Below are positions 58,325 through 61,019 of a stretch of DNA of 61,019 bases, piece by piece; the first letter of the stretch is position 1, and the number at the start of each line of letters is the position of its first letter. Under the pieces are notes generated by a model. It was not told the origin of the DNA and made no database searches. It saw only the letters and a program-made list of their open reading frames with translations. A program made the translations under genes and the position numbers. The stretch is from Lachnospiraceae bacterium. Lineage in GTDB: Bacteria; Bacillota; Clostridia; Lachnospirales; Lachnospiraceae. The DNA lies in assembly GCA_024693845.1 (NCBI GenBank), contig JAILKJ010000051.1, positions 1 through 61,019 of the forward strand, in the 5' to 3' direction.

Positions 58325-59200
58325 TTATGCCTCCTTAACGGATCGGCGCCTGAAGAGGATCACCACTTCGCATATCAGCGCAAAGATGAACAATACCATT
58401 CCCAGTGCCTGGGAGACCGCAATGTCGGTATTCCACAGTTTCAGCTGGTCCGTACGGATCCCTTCTACGAAGAATCGGATCAGTCCGTATCCGCCCAGAT
58501 ACATCAGCATCAGCTCACCGTCAAACCTCTTATGCTTGCGATAAAGCCACATAAACAGCAATAGAAGCGCGTTGAGGCCACCCTCATACAGGAAGGTGGG
58601 GTGGACCTGGATATAATTGGCTCCCGCTGTCATATGATCCAGAAGCTCCTGGGTCACATCCCTGGTTCTCACCGCCTCCAGAGGAAGCCGCATGGCCAGA
58701 AGATTGTCCGTATAACCGCCGAACACCTCACGATTGGTGAAATTCCCCCATCTGCCGATGATCTGTCCTACCAAAAGGCCCTGTACAACACAGTCCATCA
58801 TGGCAAAATAGGAGATCTTCCTGATCCTGCAATAGATGAAGGTTACCAGAAATCCGACGATCACGCCTCCGTAGATCGCAAGCCCGCCTCCCCGGATATC
58901 CAGTATCTCTCGTGGATTCTCTTTATAGTAATCCCAGAAAAAGATCACATAGTAGACTCTGGCGCCAAGTATCGAAAAGAACATCAGCGAAAGCGCCAGC
59001 TCCCAGACTGCATCCTTCGGGTGGCCCAGTCTGTTGCTCTCGCAGTTAGCCAGTGATAACCCAAGGACCATCCCCAGCGCAATGATCATGCCATAGAAGG
59101 CGATCATAAAAGAGCCGATATAGATTCCTCTGGGCAGATCTGTCAGATATATGCCCAAATGCGGGAATGCGATATCTCCCGCCTGCATGACTTGCTGCAT
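58325..59200 (-). CDS. lgt: prolipoprotein diacylglyceryl transferase
   Basis: Membrane enzyme that attaches diacylglycerol from phosphatidylglycerol to the lipobox cysteine, needed by the lipoproteins seen in this window. The 291-aa protein has about seven membrane helices, the RGGGLAIYGGVI motif and the signature IIGRWGNFTNREVFGG. The C-terminal part has GLIRFFVEGIRTDQL. GGGGGG precedes the ATG. It follows ychF by 18 bases and is closed by a strong terminator. Confidence 0.97.
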   Translation of the reverse strand: MQQVMQAGDIAFPHLGIYLTDLPRGIYIGSFMIAFYGMIIALGMVLGLSLANCESNRLGHPKDAVWELALSLMFFSILGARVYYVIFFWDYYKENPREILDIRGGGLAIYGGVIVGFLVTFIYCRIRKISYFAMMDCVVQGLLVGQIIGRWGNFTNREVFGGYTDNLLAMRLPLEAVRTRDVTQELLDHMTAGANYIQVHPTFLYEGGLNALLLLFMWLYRKHKRFDGELMLMYLGGYGLIRFFVEGIRTDQLKLWNTDIAVSQALGMVLFIFALICEVVILFRRRSVKEA

Positions 59201-59218
59201 GATTATCCCCCCGGGTTT

Positions 59219-60316
59219 TTATACGTTGAGCCTAAACAGGATCACGTCTCCGTCTTGCACAACATAATCCTTACCTTCCATGCCTACAAGTCCCTTCTCA
59301 CGGGCTGCCGCAAGAGATCCCTGCTCCAGAAGGTCTTTGTAATTCACCACTTCGGCTTTAATGAAGCCTCTCTCGAAATCGGTATGGATCTTGCCTGCTG
59401 CCTGGGGCGCCTTTGTTCCCTTCTTAATTGTCCAGGCTCTCGTCTCATCCTCGCCGCTTGTAAGGAAACTCATGAGCCCGAGAAGGTCATAGGACGCCTT
59501 GATCAGCTTATCAAGGCCGGAGCTCTCTGCCCCGAGGTCACTTAAAAACTCTGCCTTCTCTTCCTCGGACAGCTCAGCAAGTTCCTGCTCGATCTGGGCA
59601 CAGATCACAAAAACACCGTCGCCGTCCTCTGCCGCGAATTTCCTCACAGCAGCCACATGTGCATTTGACGCGCCGTCATCAGCCAGGTCATCTTCCGTTA
59701 CATTAGCCGCAAAGATCGTCGGCTTTGCGGTAAGAAGATTATAGGTTGCGAACAGCTCTTCTTCCTCTTCATCGGCAAGCTCAAAGCCCTTTGCCGCCTT
59801 GCCGTCTTCCAGATGTGCTTTGATCCGCTTAAGGAGGTCTTCTTCCTTGGCCAGCTTCTTATCATTCCTTGCTCCCCTGGCCACTTTTGAGATCCTTCTC
59901 TCCAGGATCTCCAGGTCGGAAAAAATAAGCTCCAGGTCGATCGTTTCAATATCTCTGATAGGATCTACACTGCCGTCCACGTGTACTACGTTATCGTCCT
60001 CAAAGCAACGTACCACATGAACGATGGCATCCACCTCACGGATATTGGAAAGGAACTGGTTGCCCAGGCCTTCCCCTTTGGAGGCGCCCTTTACAAGACC
60101 TGCGATATCCACAAACTCGATGGTGGCGGGTGTTACCTTCTTGGAATGATACATATCCCCAAGAAGCTGCAATCTCTCATCCGGCACCGGTACGATACCC
60201 ACATTGGGGTCAATGGTACAGAACGGATAGTTAGCCGACTCCGCACCCGCCTTTGTCAAAGAATTAAACAAGGTACTTTTCCCCACATTGGGAAGCCCTA
60301 CGATTCCGAGTTTCAT
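59219..60316 (-). CDS. ychF: redox-regulated ATPase YchF (Obg family, OLA1-like)
   Basis: Ribosome-associated P-loop NTPase that prefers ATP. The 365-aa protein has G1 [15 protein letters not shown]3 [17 protein letters not shown], the altered G4 NVTE (in place of NKxD, hence ATP use), a coiled-coil insert (about 125-170) and a C-terminal TGS domain with [29 protein letters not shown]. Length is typical. AAAGGAG lies 12 bases before the ATG. Confidence 0.98.
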   Translation of the reverse strand: MKLGIVGLPNVGKSTLFNSLTKAGAESANYPFCTIDPNVGIVPVPDERLQLLGDMYHSKKVTPATIEFVDIAGLVKGASKGEGLGNQFLSNIREVDAIVHVVRCFEDDNVVHVDGSVDPIRDIETIDLELIFSDLEILERRISKVARGARNDKKLAKEEDLLKRIKAHLEDGKAAKGFELADEEEEELFATYNLLTAKPTIFAANVTEDDLADDGASNAHVAAVRKFAAEDGDGVFVICAQIEQELAELSEEEKAEFLSDLGAESSGLDKLIKASYDLLGLMSFLTSGEDETRAWTIKKGTKAPQAAGKIHTDFERGFIKAEVVNYKDLLEQGSLAAAREKGLVGMEGKDYVVQDGDVILFRLNV

Positions 60317-60417
60317 AATGCTCTATATCTCCTTTATTTTCCATTTATTTATAGGCTTTCTGCGATTCCTGAGTTTCACCTGGCACCACGACAGGCACCA
60401 TCAACCAGATTTCGCAT

Positions 60418-60572
60418 AAAAAGAGCCTCACACAACTTAGTCAGTATACCGCATAGACTCCTGTATTTCAAGTTGTGGCAAGCTCTTCCCTTCAAACTAG
60501 CTGAACAACGGTAATCTCACCACCATACAGCTCGTCAATTATCTTAGGACTAAAGTCACAAGTGTGAGGCGC
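60418..60572 (-). ncRNA. candidate structured small RNA of about 155 nt (6S-like architecture?)
   Basis: This gap has no gene but a full transcription unit on the minus strand: promoter (60575-60604), then RNA whose two ends pair (GCCTCACAC with GTGTGAGGC, then, past a 6/2 internal loop, CTTTAGTC with GACTAAG), then TTTTT. An overlapping terminator fold pairs AAGAGC....CACAACTT with AAGTTGTG....GCTCTT. A long closed rod with internal loops fits 6S RNA in shape and size, but I cannot confirm the family. It is not tRNA, SRP, RNase P or tmRNA by motif. The remaining 60317-60417 shows only the ychF leader. Confidence 0.5.
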
Positions 60573-60574
60573 TA

Positions 60575-60604
60575 ATTATAGCACAGCCTTAGAAAGCCAA
60601 CCAA
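60575..60604 (-). promoter_or_regulatory. promoter of the candidate small RNA
   Basis: On the minus strand TTGGTT (60599-60604), 18-base spacer, perfect TATAAT (60575-60580). Confidence 0.65.
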
Positions 60605-60623
60605 GAAATCATGCTTCAAGAAA

Positions 60624-61019
60624 CTAACACGTTATTAGCAGATGTTCACTTGCAACATCATTATATACTTCACACTTTCGGTCTGATACGTCATAAATAT
60701 GAACCACACCTTCCAGCACATCTGAATAATTTAACTCATTTATCAAATCCTTTGAGCTTGTAAGTTTTTCCGGCGAATATTTTTTAGTCTTCTCCCCCTG
60801 AAAAATCGCTGTATAAAGAATTTCTGCTTCTACAAGGTCCTGAAATATATGACTACCATAGGAAAGTTCGGGATTATATCCGACTCTGGATTCTTCAGTT
60901 TCACAGATAATGTCGTACGCGCTTATATCCGCAAATGAAGTCGGTACGCCAAGCTCCGGCGAAGTTGTTCCAACCCTTCCGGGAACTATCAGCATCATGT
61001 GCTTATCCATATCTCGATA
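60624..61019 (-). CDS. PEP synthase / pyruvate phosphate dikinase-like protein, 3' end only
   Basis: The frame is open to the window edge, so only the last 131 codons are visible. LIVPGRVGTTSPELGVPTSFADIS and PELSYGSHIFQDLVEAEILYTAIF match, by memory, the C-terminal end of large PEP/pyruvate-binding domain proteins found in Clostridia, often annotated as phosphoenolpyruvate synthase. The ATG at 61010 is internal and is not taken as the start. The region is richer in A/T than its neighbours, which may mean different ancestry. It is followed by the small RNA gene on the same strand. Confidence 0.7.
   Translation of the reverse strand, partial: YRDMDKHMMLIVPGRVGTTSPELGVPTSFADISAYDIICETEESRVGYNPELSYGSHIFQDLVEAEILYTAIFQGEKTKKYSPEKLTSSKDLINELNYSDVLEGVVHIYDVSDRKCEVYNDVASEHLLITC

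Noticed and set aside
60492-60580. Short peptide frame ending in ELYGGEITVVQLV before a TGA at 60492
   Set aside because: An in-frame TAA lies just upstream and no start codon or ribosome binding site exists. It overlaps the promoter and RNA structure, so it is more likely chance or an old remnant.
1-61019. CRISPR array, tRNA and rRNA genes, prophage genes
   Set aside because: No regularly spaced repeats, no tRNA-like cloverleaf with TTCGA arm, no rRNA signature stretches and no phage structural genes were seen.

Overview
The window reads as a chromosomal segment of an anaerobic, low-to-mid-GC Firmicute of the class Clostridia, most likely a member of the Lachnospiraceae. The reasons are the dcw cluster (mraZ-rsmH-ftsL-ftsI ... 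murD-ftsW-ftsQ-ftsZ), the asp23-nusB-xseA-xseB-ispA-dxs-tlyA-nadK-argR-recN run, the phoH/HD/ybeY and era/recO neighbourhoods, a single-chain glycyl-tRNA synthetase, RqcH, RF3 and a pyruvate formate-lyase-type glycyl radical domain. Almost every gene lies on the minus strand, so transcription runs right to left. Only two genes point right: the small glycyl radical gene (17832) and a GNAT acetyltransferase (22586).

Layout. 1-1700: an IS110-family element with structured non-coding ends. 1.7-5.5 kb: a small membrane protein, rqcH (ribosome rescue) and glgA. 5.5-14.6 kb: the classic recN-to-asp23 operon (repair, arginine regulation, NAD kinase, isoprenoid synthesis, exonuclease VII, NusB). 14.7-17.6 kb: prfC and deoB. 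17.8-19.8 kb: a stand-alone glycyl radical domain and two coiled-coil proteins of unknown function. 19.9-22.4 kb: pnp and rpsO, with a folded leader between them. 22.6-27.8 kb: accessory metabolism (GNAT, Cys-rich protein, cytoplasmic GH5, FAD oxidoreductase, flippase-like membrane protein). 27.8-32.2 kb: ybeY, a degenerate HD membrane protein, phoH, a small unknown and an Ala/Gly symporter. 32.3-38.8 kb: alaS, glyS, a lipoprotein, recO and era. 38.8-46.6 kb: a DUF4349 lipoprotein, an M16 protease and an unusual three-gene set (a 133-residue unknown, a sigma-70-like protein without region 4, and a TPR/DUF4037/DUF4125 fusion). 46.7-60.3 kb: rho, a glycosyltransferase, the cell division and peptidoglycan cluster, lgt and ychF. 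60.4-61 kb: a probable structured small RNA gene with its own promoter and terminator, then the 3' end of a PEP-synthase-like gene cut by the window edge.

Most interesting points. These are the orphan glycyl radical domain; two 13-bp Fur/PerR-type palindromes placed inside the promoters of the only two rightward genes, one of which appears to give a leaderless mRNA; the sigma-like protein that lacks promoter-recognition parts; an HD phosphodiesterase homologue whose catalytic residues are lost (HD to HK); a coiled-coil protein built of five 49-residue repeats; the candidate ~155-nt RNA at 60418-60572; and the folded pnp leader. I found no tRNA, rRNA or CRISPR array. All family names come from reading motifs by eye, with no database search.
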